Shown here piece by piece: positions 30,301 through 37,757 of a stretch of DNA of 53,826 nt. Within the stretch, counting starts at the first letter, position 1, and each line of letters starts with the position of its first letter. Below the pieces are notes generated by a model that ran no database searches, was not told the origin of the DNA, and saw only the letters and a list, made by a program, of their open reading frames with translations. Both the position numbers and the translations under genes were made by a program. The DNA is from Methanoregulaceae archaeon (GTDB taxonomy: Bacteria > Armatimonadota > Fimbriimonadia > Fimbriimonadales > Fimbriimonadaceae): the NCBI GenBank assembly GCA_020850325.1, contig JADZEW010000023.1, forward strand, positions 1 through 53,826. Reading direction: 5' to 3'.

Positions 30301-30513
30301 CGAGAGGACACCGGTTGGGTGGTCGAAGGACCAGGCGTGGCGCCCGATATCGAGGTCGAGAACGACCCGAACTTGTGGGCTAAGGGCACCGACGCGCAGC
30401 TTGAGCGAGCCATCAAGGAAATGATGGATCGCATCTCGAAGCAGCCGATCAAGCGGCCCGTTCAGCCGCCCGATCCCACGTGGGGCAAGACCCGCGGCGG
30501 CGGCGGAAACTAG
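27331..30513 (+). CDS. Tricorn protease homologue (S41 family) with beta-propellers and PDZ domain
   Basis: Large exported serine protease of 1060 residues. I start it at the ATG at 27331: TAAAAT lies 7 bases upstream, and the product begins with a signal peptide (MQAYRALTLASLAFAACSAVA). A GTG at 27313 would add six residues. Two beta-propellers follow, with repeated RFSPDGSKIAF and SPDGKKVAYVS WD40/Tol-like blades. Next are a helical core (EQIFWDAWRLCRDYFY), a PDZ domain (about 720-800) and the S41 core with DIRENNGGYIS and the nucleophile Ser in NEDSYSDGEGG (about residue 941). It degrades peptides, probably periplasmically. It converges on and overlaps the fucosidase gene by 4 bases. Confidence 0.93.
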   Translation: MQAYRALTLASLAFAACSAVADEGAFLLAPDIHGDRVVFTREGDLWLGDLGNGQARRLTRHAGIETRARFSPDGSKIAFQGQYDGGGSQVYVMPTEGGIPQRVTNRINAAIIEDWTPDGRKLLCRGPGPEFVSQPFMVPAAGGPEEPLPIERLGMGQMGPDGRLAFCRYADISGGAWFRYQGGSRNDIWVGDLTTLSFRKIFESKTQAQYPQWIGDRVFFVHENDATWTINSVAGSGGSAKRHTSPSSDVVYDLQSDGKRLIYVRGNGLEVYDPAANQTLPVKLTLNSDRIHMREMRVDVAPGVESYSITPTGKRILVESRGQIINVPAKEGEVRVWKAMPGVRLQKPEMSPDGKKVAYVSDETREQQVYVADADGSNAKAITKDGGRQIATLQWSPDSQWLAVGDSESRIRLVKADGSEDFEVARARRSMVPLTHRFSPDSKWLVYVEEKPWTWQQVNVISMIEIGTKTRHQVTSGRFRDDYPSFSSDGKYLVYASYRSLPFTADNILSQLNSAPAAMLVLVPLAKTTPSPFRPRNEEEGVTPEKPSEDKTLKIDFDGIKDRLIMVPGVSAEITQVEMVGDRIIYAAGNAISFYDVTPRAGGTITPGGFFQVSADGKSLMISGPRVVPIAGKDLPATAGAVSYQGFKLDVNPAQEWEQIFWDAWRLCRDYFYVRNMHGVDWKAVGDKYAKLLPHVRARNELTELIRWMQAELSVGHSFRVDPQIFVAPPASTPAYLGIETKAEGGFHRITHLYDGDGMMTGSPLLEPGHGVGVGSYIVSVNGQPAPATMDWRELLRDRAGQIVSLGVNTRASAEGAKTIYVRPHSAAVERSLWERDTVKKRRLVVDQRSGGKVGYIYLGGMVDPDMEEFMLQYLGQLDKEALIVDIRENNGGYISAILVNLLKKETYLRRSERNSQEAGSRYHDAFEGHLCMLINEDSYSDGEGGPTNWRYAKLGPLIGKRTYGALVGSAPAWPLVDGGAIQVPRYGNYREDTGWVVEGPGVAPDIEVENDPNLWAKGTDAQLERAIKEMMDRISKQPIKRPVQPPDPTWGKTRGGGGN

Positions 30514-31889
30514 GGCGTCTTCAGCAGCCCAACGGTGTGCAGCGTCGGACACGCACGAGCGTCTTCGACGCGCACACGTACTGCGGAAGCGGTAACCGGT
30601 GCGGGCAACCGCAGGAGCCGCTTCCAGCCGACCGTCGTTCCCTTCGCGATCTCTCGCCAGCCACCATCGATGCGCGCTTCCACCGAGAAGCGCCGAATAC
30701 GCTGGCCGAGGGCCATGACTTCCTGAAGCATCACGACGTCGAACGTCTGCGGACGCATTTCCAGTTCGAGGGTTGCGGAGACCGTATCGTCGGGCGCGGC
30801 CCAATAGGTGTCATCGCGTCCGTCCACGACTCTAGACGCCTCGAACCCTCGGCCCCGAGAAACGCTCGACGAGACCTTTGCGCCGCGAGCGAAGTCGCGC
30901 GCGTACAGCCCCTTGATAAACGAGCCGAACTCGGCGAGCGCGGCGACGTCGTTCTCGTGGAGGATTCCGCGGCGGTCGGGCGGAACGTTCAACAGGAAGT
31001 TTGCGTTCTGGCCCACCGAGCGGAAGTAGAGATCGATGAGCGTGTCGCGGGACTTGACCTTGCTGTCTTGGTCGGCGTGGTAGAACCAGCCCGGCCGGAT
31101 CGACACGTCTGCCTCGGCCGGGATATAAAGCTCGCCGTCCTCCGCGCCCTCGGTAAGTTCCTTGTAGTGGGGAGTTCCCGGCACGTACCGATCCTTCTTG
31201 ACCATCGCCCAACAGGTGGGAGCCGAGTGGCCGGCCTCGTTGCCCACCCAGCGCACGTCAGGTCCCGCATCGCTGAAGATGCACGCTCCGGGCTGGTGCT
31301 TGCGCACCGTCTCGATGAACCGCGGCCAATCGTAGACCTGGCGCTTGCCGTTCGGACCTTCGCCGTTCGCACCGTCGAACCACACTTCGTCGATCGTGCC
31401 GTAGCCAGTCAAGACTTCCTCGAGCATCTTCACGAACACGTCGTTGTATTCGGGGGTCCCGTAGGTGGGGTGGTTGCGATCCCAAGGTGAGAGATAGACG
31501 CCGAGTTTGAGTCCGTGCTTGCGACAGGCGTTGCTGAGTTCGCGGAGGATGTCGCGCTTGTGGTCGGTTTGGGCGACGGTGTGGGTGCTGTACTTGCTGG
31601 GCCAAAGGCAGAATCCGTCGTGGTGCTTGGCGGTGAGAATCACCATCTTCATGCCGCCTGCTTTGAATGCCTTCACCCACTGCTCGACGTCGAGCGCCGT
31701 CGGAGCGAAGCTCTTGGGGTCTTCGCGGCCCTCGCCCCACTCCTTGCCCGAGAACGTGTTAGGGCCGAAATGGACGAAGGCGTACGTCTCAAGCCGGTGC
31801 CACGCGAGTTGGCGCGGGCTAGGAATCGGCATGAGCGGAGCAGGAGCGGCGGTTTGGGCGATCACGGTGGTCAGCAACATGGACAGCAT
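30510..31889 (-). CDS. Alpha-L-fucosidase (GH29), exported
   Basis: Glycoside hydrolase of 459 residues that removes L-fucose from glycans. A short signal segment (MLSMLLTTVIAQTAA) is followed by the TIM barrel: FVHFGPNTFSGKEWGEG, MVILTAKHHDGFCLWPS (strongly conserved HHDGF), LGVYLSPWDRNHP and the catalytic nucleophile Asp in IDEVWFDGANGEG. FLLNVPPDRRGIL is typical of the family. From about 345 on, a beta-sandwich domain (F5/8-type discoidin-like) may bind carbohydrate. TAAAAT is found 12 bases before the ATG. The acid/base residue is not assignable by eye. Confidence 0.93.
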   Translation of the reverse strand: MLSMLLTTVIAQTAAPAPLMPIPSPRQLAWHRLETYAFVHFGPNTFSGKEWGEGREDPKSFAPTALDVEQWVKAFKAGGMKMVILTAKHHDGFCLWPSKYSTHTVAQTDHKRDILRELSNACRKHGLKLGVYLSPWDRNHPTYGTPEYNDVFVKMLEEVLTGYGTIDEVWFDGANGEGPNGKRQVYDWPRFIETVRKHQPGACIFSDAGPDVRWVGNEAGHSAPTCWAMVKKDRYVPGTPHYKELTEGAEDGELYIPAEADVSIRPGWFYHADQDSKVKSRDTLIDLYFRSVGQNANFLLNVPPDRRGILHENDVAALAEFGSFIKGLYARDFARGAKVSSSVSRGRGFEASRVVDGRDDTYWAAPDDTVSATLELEMRPQTFDVVMLQEVMALGQRIRRFSVEARIDGGWREIAKGTTVGWKRLLRLPAPVTASAVRVRVEDARACPTLHTVGLLKTP

Positions 31890-32074
31890 GGGTGTCGCCC
31901 CATTTTAACCTTAGCGTGCCTGCGCTGACCCCAGGCTCATGCGGCGGTCGTTCCTCCGGTGGGCGCAGGGAGAGCACGCACCACGACCCCATTGCGATGA
32001 GACCTGGGACCAGCACGTCGATGGGTGGCGAGAGCTTAGCCACCGGCTGAGTGCGGCAGTATGCGCGAAATCAT

Positions 32075-32108
32075 GATCTGCTCAGATCTCGAAAATGTCG
32101 CCTATAAT
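32075..32108 (+). promoter_or_regulatory. imuB-dnaE2 promoter with palindromic candidate LexA operator
   Basis: GATCTG, a 2-base spacer and CAGATC form a perfect inverted repeat at 32075-32088. A consensus TATAAT -10 sits at 32103-32108, placing the palindrome at the -35 position. The start codon of imuB is 11 bases after the -10, so the message is probably leaderless. Because imuB-dnaE2 operons are normally under LexA control, this is the best candidate operator; the exact LexA motif of this lineage is unknown to me. The remainder of 31890-32074 shows no gene. Confidence 0.55.
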
Positions 32109-32119
32109 AGTAGACATAT

Positions 32120-33229
32120 ATGCACTATTTTGTGTATGTCCATCTCAGTCGGTTCTATCGGGACTCGCTCCCCAAGCTCCCCGATGGCGCAGTGATCGTC
32201 CACGACGGCAAGCGTGTCGTCGAGGTGTGCGAGCAGGCGAGAGGGATGGGGATCGTGGCCGGTTTCAGTCTGGTGGAGGCGAAAACCCTTGCCCACGGAT
32301 CTACGTTTGTTACCACCGAGCCCTTCTCGCAATGGGAAGCCGCGCGGCAAGCGTGGACCCAACCCTTGCGACGCTTCACAGAGCGCATCGAGATCCACGC
32401 GCCAAATGCCATTTCACTCGATCTTGGGGCTCATCCCGACCCCTATTCCCTGCTTGCCGCGATTCAAAACGCCATCCCCAAGCCGCATCGGATGGGCATT
32501 GGACGTGCGAAGTGGCTGGCTCACTTGGCGGCGAGGCATGGGGGAATCCACGCGGACTGGGTGGTTCGGCCCGATCGGATGCTTGCTCCCCTGCACGTGC
32601 GGGTACTTCCCTTTGCGACGGAGTTGACGCACCGGCTCGGATTCCTGGGCTGCCGCACGATCCGCGATGTCCAGGTGCTTTCTCTGGACACCCTGAAGAA
32701 CCAGTTCGGCGAGCTGGGCAGATCGATCCAGCTGGCGGCGATGGGACAGCTCAGCGACGAGCTTAAACCGAATGAAGGTCCTCCGACCGTGCGCGTGTAC
32801 CGGGAGATTCCTGACGGGATCGAAGACCAAGCCATGCTGGAGCGGCTGCTGCGGGATGTCGCGAAGGAACTCGCACGGGGGCTGGCGAATCAAGACCGGC
32901 GCTCAAGGGTCATCCATGCGTGGGTGAACGGGGAGAAGCTCGAGGTTGTCTCTCCGAAGCCGTTGCGCACAGCCACACAATTCCACTTAGTGCTCGTCCG
33001 CGAAATCCGCCCCGAAGAGCCCCTAAACGAGTTGGTGGTGGAGCTGCATCTGGAAGACAGTGGCCACTACACCCAGTATTCGATCGTCGACCCTCGCGAT
33101 CAAGATGCCGTCGAGGACGCGGTGCATCGGCTGAGGACCGTGTTTGGTGATAGCGCGATCTGCTGTGCCTCCGATGTCCAACTTCCCCGCCGAGTTCATG
33201 TGCTGCGTGCGTGGCAAGGGGGGACGTGA
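32120..33229 (+). CDS. imuB: ImuB-like Y-family polymerase homologue (SOS mutasome)
   Basis: A 369-residue relative of Y-family DNA polymerases that acts as the hub of the damage-induced mutasome with DnaE2. The N-terminus YFVYVHLSRFYRDSLPKLPD aligns with the catalytic HxDxDaF region of true polymerases, but both acidic residues are gone. The second metal motif is also lost (APNAISLDLG). This inactivity is the hallmark of ImuB. The little-finger domain spans about 240-360. No beta-clamp motif could be assigned with certainty. Its TGA overlaps the dnaE2 ATG by one base. No ImuA-like gene is present in the window. Confidence 0.85.
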   Translation: MHYFVYVHLSRFYRDSLPKLPDGAVIVHDGKRVVEVCEQARGMGIVAGFSLVEAKTLAHGSTFVTTEPFSQWEAARQAWTQPLRRFTERIEIHAPNAISLDLGAHPDPYSLLAAIQNAIPKPHRMGIGRAKWLAHLAARHGGIHADWVVRPDRMLAPLHVRVLPFATELTHRLGFLGCRTIRDVQVLSLDTLKNQFGELGRSIQLAAMGQLSDELKPNEGPPTVRVYREIPDGIEDQAMLERLLRDVAKELARGLANQDRRSRVIHAWVNGEKLEVVSPKPLRTATQFHLVLVREIRPEEPLNELVVELHLEDSGHYTQYSIVDPRDQDAVEDAVHRLRTVFGDSAICCASDVQLPRRVHVLRAWQGGT

Positions 33230-36200
33230 TGAGCGATCTTGCCCGCTGGCGCGAGCTCGGTGAATGGTGGAACGGCGAGTCATATCGCGAATACGCACAC
33301 ACCGTCGATGCACGCGGAATCCGCCGAGAGAGCATCTCGGACCTTGGCCCACTCATCCTGCCTAATCTCGGACAACAGCTCGAGGACACCGACCACAGCG
33401 AGGACTGGAGCCTGCGCATCCAAAAGCGACGCGAAGAGAAGATGGCACTTGTTCGGCTCTCTTACGGACTGCCCGAGCCGAAGAAAGTGAACTGGAACCG
33501 CCGCACGGTTGCTCAGCCCTATGTGCCGCTGCACGTGCTCTCGGGATACAGCTTTGGCCGCGGGACGATGCTGCCCGAAGAGGCAGTTGCATTTGGGGCG
33601 ATGGTGGGCTGTCCGGCGATGGCGATCACCGACCGCCACTCGCTGGTTGGGGCGATCGAGTTTGCCCACGCCTGTCGGCGTGCGGGGATCAAGCCCTTGA
33701 TCGGAGCTGAAATCGAACTCGAATCTGGCGGGCGGATCGTCTTGATCGCCCGCAGCCGTCGCGGCTACCGAAACCTCTCACAACTCATCACGGCTTGTCA
33801 TCTGAATCAACCACGCGGCTTTCCGATGGCTTCGTGGACCCTGCTCGAGCAGCACGCAGTGGATCTGCTTTGCCTAACCGGAGGACATGTCGGGCCGATG
33901 ATCATGCCGATGCTTCGCGGGAAGGATGATCAGGCGGCGCAGGTCTTCGATCGGCTGATTGGAGTGTTCGGCGAGCATCAGATGCGGGTCGAGATCGAGC
34001 GGACGTTCCATCCTTGGGAGATCTCGATGAACCGCCGGCTCGCTGATCTGGCGAGTTCACGCGGGGTGCGATGCGTTGCTGGCGGACTGGTCACGCACGC
34101 ACGCCCCGAACACGCCCCAGTGCAGGACATCATCGTGTGCATCGACACCCTCTGCGGCATCGAAGAGGTGCTCGGACGCAAACCCTTGCGCTCGCCTGGC
34201 CAGTCCGCATACGAAGCCCACCCGGATCGGCCCCTCAATGCGGAGCGCCACCTTCGCACGAGCGAGGAGATTCTGCATCTCTACTCAGACCATCCGGAGT
34301 GGGTTCAGGCAACGATCGATCTCGCGAACTGTTGCGATGACGATGTTCTGCCCGGGCGCACTTCTCTTCCTCCGCTTTACGACGACCCCAACCATGCTCT
34401 GACTGAGATCGTCGAAGCCGGTGCTTTCCTTCGGTATCCGAAACTAACCCATCCTCTCCGCAAGCGGATCGCTCGGGAAATCGATCGGATTCAGCGGCTC
34501 AACTTCGCCAGCCACTTCCTCACGATTTGGGATGCGTGCCGCTGGGCGGAGGAACAAGACATCCTCTTCAGCGGACGAGGCTCGGTCGTGGACTCGGTGG
34601 TTGCCTACTGTCTGGGATTGTCTAGGATCGATGCGTACTCCCACAGACTCCATTTCGACCGATTCTTACCCGAGGACGGCAGCAAGCGCCCCGACATCGA
34701 CATCGACTTTGAAGCGCATCGGCGTGAAGATGTTCGGCAGTATCTGGTGAAGAAGTACGGTAATGAGCGAGTCGCAACGGTCTCGGCGATTGGCGCGTTC
34801 TGCACCCGCGGCATCATCCGTGAAGTCGGCAAAGTGTTTGGGCTGCCGAACTCTTTGTTAGGCTTCCTCAGCAAACGCATTCATGCCGGAATCGCCCCGG
34901 ATCGTCTTGCCCATGCGATTGAATCTCGACCCGAGCTGCGAGAGAGCAACATCCCGATGGAGCGGCTGCATTGGATCATGACGCTGGCCGAGCGCATGAT
35001 GGACCTTCCCCGCAACATTCGTGCGCACTCGTCGGGAGTGGTGATCTCGCAGGAACCGCTTGCGATGACGGTTCCGGTGATGGACTCGGGCGGCGAGGCT
35101 GACGGCATACCGATCCGTATCATCCAGTGGGATAAGCGAAGCGCGAAGCACTACTTCGATAAGTTCGACATTCTGTGTCTGCGCGGACAAGATGTGCTGT
35201 CGGGCACCGAGCGGCGCATCCGCCTGCGCAGCCCGGATTTCAATGTCAATGGCGTCCCGGTCGATGATCCCCACACCTACGAAGCGATGCGTTCGGGTGA
35301 ACTGATCGGCATTCCCCAATCGGCCTCGCCCGCAATGCGCCAAGCCCACCAGCGCATCCGTACCAACAATCTACACGAGGCCAGTCTCGTGCAAGCCGGG
35401 ATTCGGCCGGGGGTAGGCGGAGCGGTGAAGCTCAACGAGATGATCGCCCGCCGCCGGGGGAAGCCCTACAGCTTCTCGCACCCCGATCTTGAGCAGATCC
35501 TCGGGCTGACCTACGGCATCGTCGTCTTCCAAGAACAGATCGATCAGCTGCTGCAGACCTTCGCGGGATGCACTTCGGGCGAAGCCGAGGAACTGCGCGA
35601 ACAGATCCACAAGCGGCGCAGGGAGGAGTACGGCGACGCCATCCGCGACGATCTGCGGCTGCGGATTCGTGAGCGGGGCTACTCCGAACCGGTCGCCGAA
35701 GAGGTCATTGATCTCGTCGCGGGGTTCAAGGGATACGGGTTTGCGCAAGGGCACGCACTTGCGTTTGCCGAGGTCTCAATCCGCTCCGTGTATTGTCAGC
35801 AGAACTTCCCCGCGGAGTACTTCGCTGCGCTGCTCGATGCCCAACCCGCGGGTTACTATGGCCCTTGCACCTTGGTCAACGAGGCACGCAGCCGAGGGGT
35901 AAAGATCTTGACCCCGGATGTGAACGAGAGCGAACTTGGGTTTCAGGTCGAAGACGTTCTCGCCTCGGGACTTTGGGTTCCTAATGGTGGGCTGCGGGTG
36001 GGGCTCAACCAGATCGATAATCTCTCCGAAGAGCTCAAAGCCCGGATCGTCGAGGCGTCGCTCACTCCTCAGGAGCCAGAGCAGCAGGACGTCTCCTCCG
36101 GACCGAGCAGCGCAGTAGCCGTCATGGAACGTACGGCAACCGGATCGATGACCAAGCGCCGCCGCTTCACGTCGTTCTTCGACTTTGTCGCCCGGATTCA

Positions 36201-36816
36201 ACCCGAGCGTGACGAACTCGAACAGCTCATCCTCTGCGGAGCTTTCGATTCCTTGCATGCTCATCGCCGGGCGCTGCTGTGGGCGATCCCCGATGCGATC
36301 GAGTACACCCGCCTAGTTCGCCCCATCGGTGGCTTGCCCCTTAGCTACGCCGAACCCACTCTGCGCGAAGACCTGCTCGATTTCTCAGACATCGAGAAGG
36401 CTCTGTATCAGCGCGCAACACTAGGTCTCGATGTCGACATGCATCTCATGGCCTACGAACGCGAACGTGTGCTACAGAAGGGAGGGCTCACCACTTCCGA
36501 AGCTCGTCGTCTGGCCAATGGAACGGCGGCGTTTGTGGTCGGTAATCCGATAAGGCTGCGATTTCCACCAACGCCAAGTGGGAAACGGGTCGTGTTCTTC
36601 GACCTCGAGGACGAGACCGGATTGCTGAACGTCACGTGCTTTGATCAGGTGTATCGACAGGATGGACACGCAATCGTATGCAGCCCGTTTGTGACCATTG
36701 TTGGCCACGCCCAGCATCGCGACGAGCACGTCGCGTTTCTTGCAGACCGGGTGTTTCCTTATCGTCCCACCCAAGCGAAACTACCAGATCGTCCAAACGG
36801 TTTCTGCATAGGCTAA
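33229..36816 (+). CDS. dnaE2: Error-prone DNA polymerase III alpha subunit DnaE2
   Basis: C-family polymerase of 1195 residues for lesion bypass during the SOS response. The start is the ATG at 33229, coupled to the imuB stop. After about 95 residues of unusual N-terminal extension comes a PHP domain (PLHVLSGYSFGRGTMLPEE, AMAITDRHSLVGAIEFA, KPLIGAEIEL) in which the second His of the metal-binding HxH is replaced. Polymerase landmarks are RLNFASHFLTIWD, FSGRGSVVDSVVAYCLG, RPDIDIDFEAHRREDV (catalytic Asp pair) and a helix-hairpin-helix region. An OB fold (KRVVFFDLEDETGLLNVTCF) ends the chain. Linkage to imuB separates it from replicative DnaE1. Confidence 0.93.
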   Translation: MSDLARWRELGEWWNGESYREYAHTVDARGIRRESISDLGPLILPNLGQQLEDTDHSEDWSLRIQKRREEKMALVRLSYGLPEPKKVNWNRRTVAQPYVPLHVLSGYSFGRGTMLPEEAVAFGAMVGCPAMAITDRHSLVGAIEFAHACRRAGIKPLIGAEIELESGGRIVLIARSRRGYRNLSQLITACHLNQPRGFPMASWTLLEQHAVDLLCLTGGHVGPMIMPMLRGKDDQAAQVFDRLIGVFGEHQMRVEIERTFHPWEISMNRRLADLASSRGVRCVAGGLVTHARPEHAPVQDIIVCIDTLCGIEEVLGRKPLRSPGQSAYEAHPDRPLNAERHLRTSEEILHLYSDHPEWVQATIDLANCCDDDVLPGRTSLPPLYDDPNHALTEIVEAGAFLRYPKLTHPLRKRIAREIDRIQRLNFASHFLTIWDACRWAEEQDILFSGRGSVVDSVVAYCLGLSRIDAYSHRLHFDRFLPEDGSKRPDIDIDFEAHRREDVRQYLVKKYGNERVATVSAIGAFCTRGIIREVGKVFGLPNSLLGFLSKRIHAGIAPDRLAHAIESRPELRESNIPMERLHWIMTLAERMMDLPRNIRAHSSGVVISQEPLAMTVPVMDSGGEADGIPIRIIQWDKRSAKHYFDKFDILCLRGQDVLSGTERRIRLRSPDFNVNGVPVDDPHTYEAMRSGELIGIPQSASPAMRQAHQRIRTNNLHEASLVQAGIRPGVGGAVKLNEMIARRRGKPYSFSHPDLEQILGLTYGIVVFQEQIDQLLQTFAGCTSGEAEELREQIHKRRREEYGDAIRDDLRLRIRERGYSEPVAEEVIDLVAGFKGYGFAQGHALAFAEVSIRSVYCQQNFPAEYFAALLDAQPAGYYGPCTLVNEARSRGVKILTPDVNESELGFQVEDVLASGLWVPNGGLRVGLNQIDNLSEELKARIVEASLTPQEPEQQDVSSGPSSAVAVMERTATGSMTKRRRFTSFFDFVARIQPERDELEQLILCGAFDSLHAHRRALLWAIPDAIEYTRLVRPIGGLPLSYAEPTLREDLLDFSDIEKALYQRATLGLDVDMHLMAYERERVLQKGGLTTSEARRLANGTAAFVVGNPIRLRFPPTPSGKRVVFFDLEDETGLLNVTCFDQVYRQDGHAIVCSPFVTIVGHAQHRDEHVAFLADRVFPYRPTQAKLPDRPNGFCIG

Positions 36817-36859
36817 CACGAGCGGTTCAGATTCTGGACGGTGCGCCGATAATCCAACC

Positions 36860-37633
36860 ATGCGCAACCTCGTCGGGCTGTTTGCGCCGTTGCCGACGCC
36901 CTTTACTGACGACACCTCGTCGATCAGCGAAGTACGCCTCGGGCGGCTGATCCGCCACTTCTTGGACGAAGGGGTGCAGGGGTTCGTGGTCGGCTCAACG
37001 GTGGGCGAGTTCAGCACCCTCTCGCTCGCCGAGCGCAAACATATGCTTGAACTCACCGTTCGCATGGCCGAAGGTCACCCGGTGATTGTCCACGCCACCT
37101 GCTTTGCAACGAGTCTCACATTAGATCTCGCCCAGCACGCCGCTCGCTCTGGGGCCAACCTGCTGATCGTCTCTCCCCCTCCCTTCGGAGAGTTCACCGA
37201 TGATGAGGTCTACCAGTTCATCGCGTTCGTCGCCCATCACGCGTCCCTACCCGTCGCCGTCGTTGATCCGACTCGCCGCATCACCGCCGCACTTCGCGAA
37301 CGCCTGGATGCGCTACCGACCGTGATGCAGACCGCGTCCGTCTCCGGGATCGCCGCCTTCTATCCCGAAGGCACCCACTCCGACCAGTTTGCTCTCAATG
37401 AGGCGCGCATCAGTCCGATTGTTACCCTAGCCCCGTGGCGCCTCTATCCCGATGCGCTCGCCCACTGGCTCCCCGAACCACTTCGCCACGCGGGAAGTGC
37501 AAGGGTCGTGAAGGCCGCGCTTGAACTCCAAGGCTTCGAATGCGGACCCCTCCGTGGCCCTCTCGCATCGCTCCAAGACTCGCTGCGAGGCGCGCTAACC
37601 GACTTTGCTTTGAACCACTCAGACGCGGCCTGA
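36860..37633 (+). CDS. DapA/NanA-family aldolase homologue lacking catalytic residues
   Basis: A 257-residue TIM-barrel protein of the dihydrodipicolinate synthase / N-acetylneuraminate lyase family. The N-terminal half is canonical: LVGLFAPLPTPFTDD, GVQGFVVGSTVGEFSTLSLAER (the GTTGE substrate loop as GSTVGE) and IVHATCFATSLTLDLAQHA. In the second half the Schiff-base lysine, expected in a segment like IVGIKDSSG, is replaced by TVMQTASVSGIAAF. The active-site Tyr before it is also missing (VAVVDPTRR). At 257 residues it is about 35 shorter than usual. It is therefore probably not an aldolase. GATAAT lies 6 bases before the ATG. Confidence 0.8.
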   Translation: MRNLVGLFAPLPTPFTDDTSSISEVRLGRLIRHFLDEGVQGFVVGSTVGEFSTLSLAERKHMLELTVRMAEGHPVIVHATCFATSLTLDLAQHAARSGANLLIVSPPPFGEFTDDEVYQFIAFVAHHASLPVAVVDPTRRITAALRERLDALPTVMQTASVSGIAAFYPEGTHSDQFALNEARISPIVTLAPWRLYPDALAHWLPEPLRHAGSARVVKAALELQGFECGPLRGPLASLQDSLRGALTDFALNHSDAA

Positions 37634-37645
37634 CGGTACGACGGG

Positions 37646-37651
37646 TATCCT
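37646..37651 (+). promoter_or_regulatory. Candidate -10 element of the tRNA gene
   Basis: TATCCT lies 26 bases before the mature tRNA 5' end, the same hexamer that precedes several leaderless genes in the window. No clear -35 element. Confidence 0.4.
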
Positions 37652-37677
37652 GCCCCGGGGTGCAAAAGCATCCATAC

Positions 37678-37750
37678 GGGCCCGTAGCTCAGGGGTTAGA
37701 GCGGGCGGCTCATAACCGCTTGGTCGTGGGTTCGATCCCCACCGGGCCCA
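37678..37750 (+). tRNA. tRNA with CAT anticodon (tRNA-Met, or tRNA-Ile2 after lysidine modification)
   Basis: A full cloverleaf of 73 bases. The acceptor stem GGGCCCG/CGGGCCC, D-stem GCTC/GAGC, anticodon stem GGCGG/CCGCT with loop CTCATAA (anticodon CAT), variable region TGGTC and T-arm GTGGG-TTCGATC-CCCAC all pair. The discriminator is A, and CCA is not encoded. The first acceptor pair is G-C and the anticodon stem lacks the three G-C pairs of initiators, so it is elongator Met or the Ile2 species; sequence alone does not separate them. Confidence 0.95.
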
Positions 37751-37757
37751 CCCTTCT

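Noticed and set aside
31819-32043. Small minus-strand frame upstream of imuB
   Set aside because: No motif or ribosome site, overlaps the fucosidase start, and looks like noncoding leader DNA.
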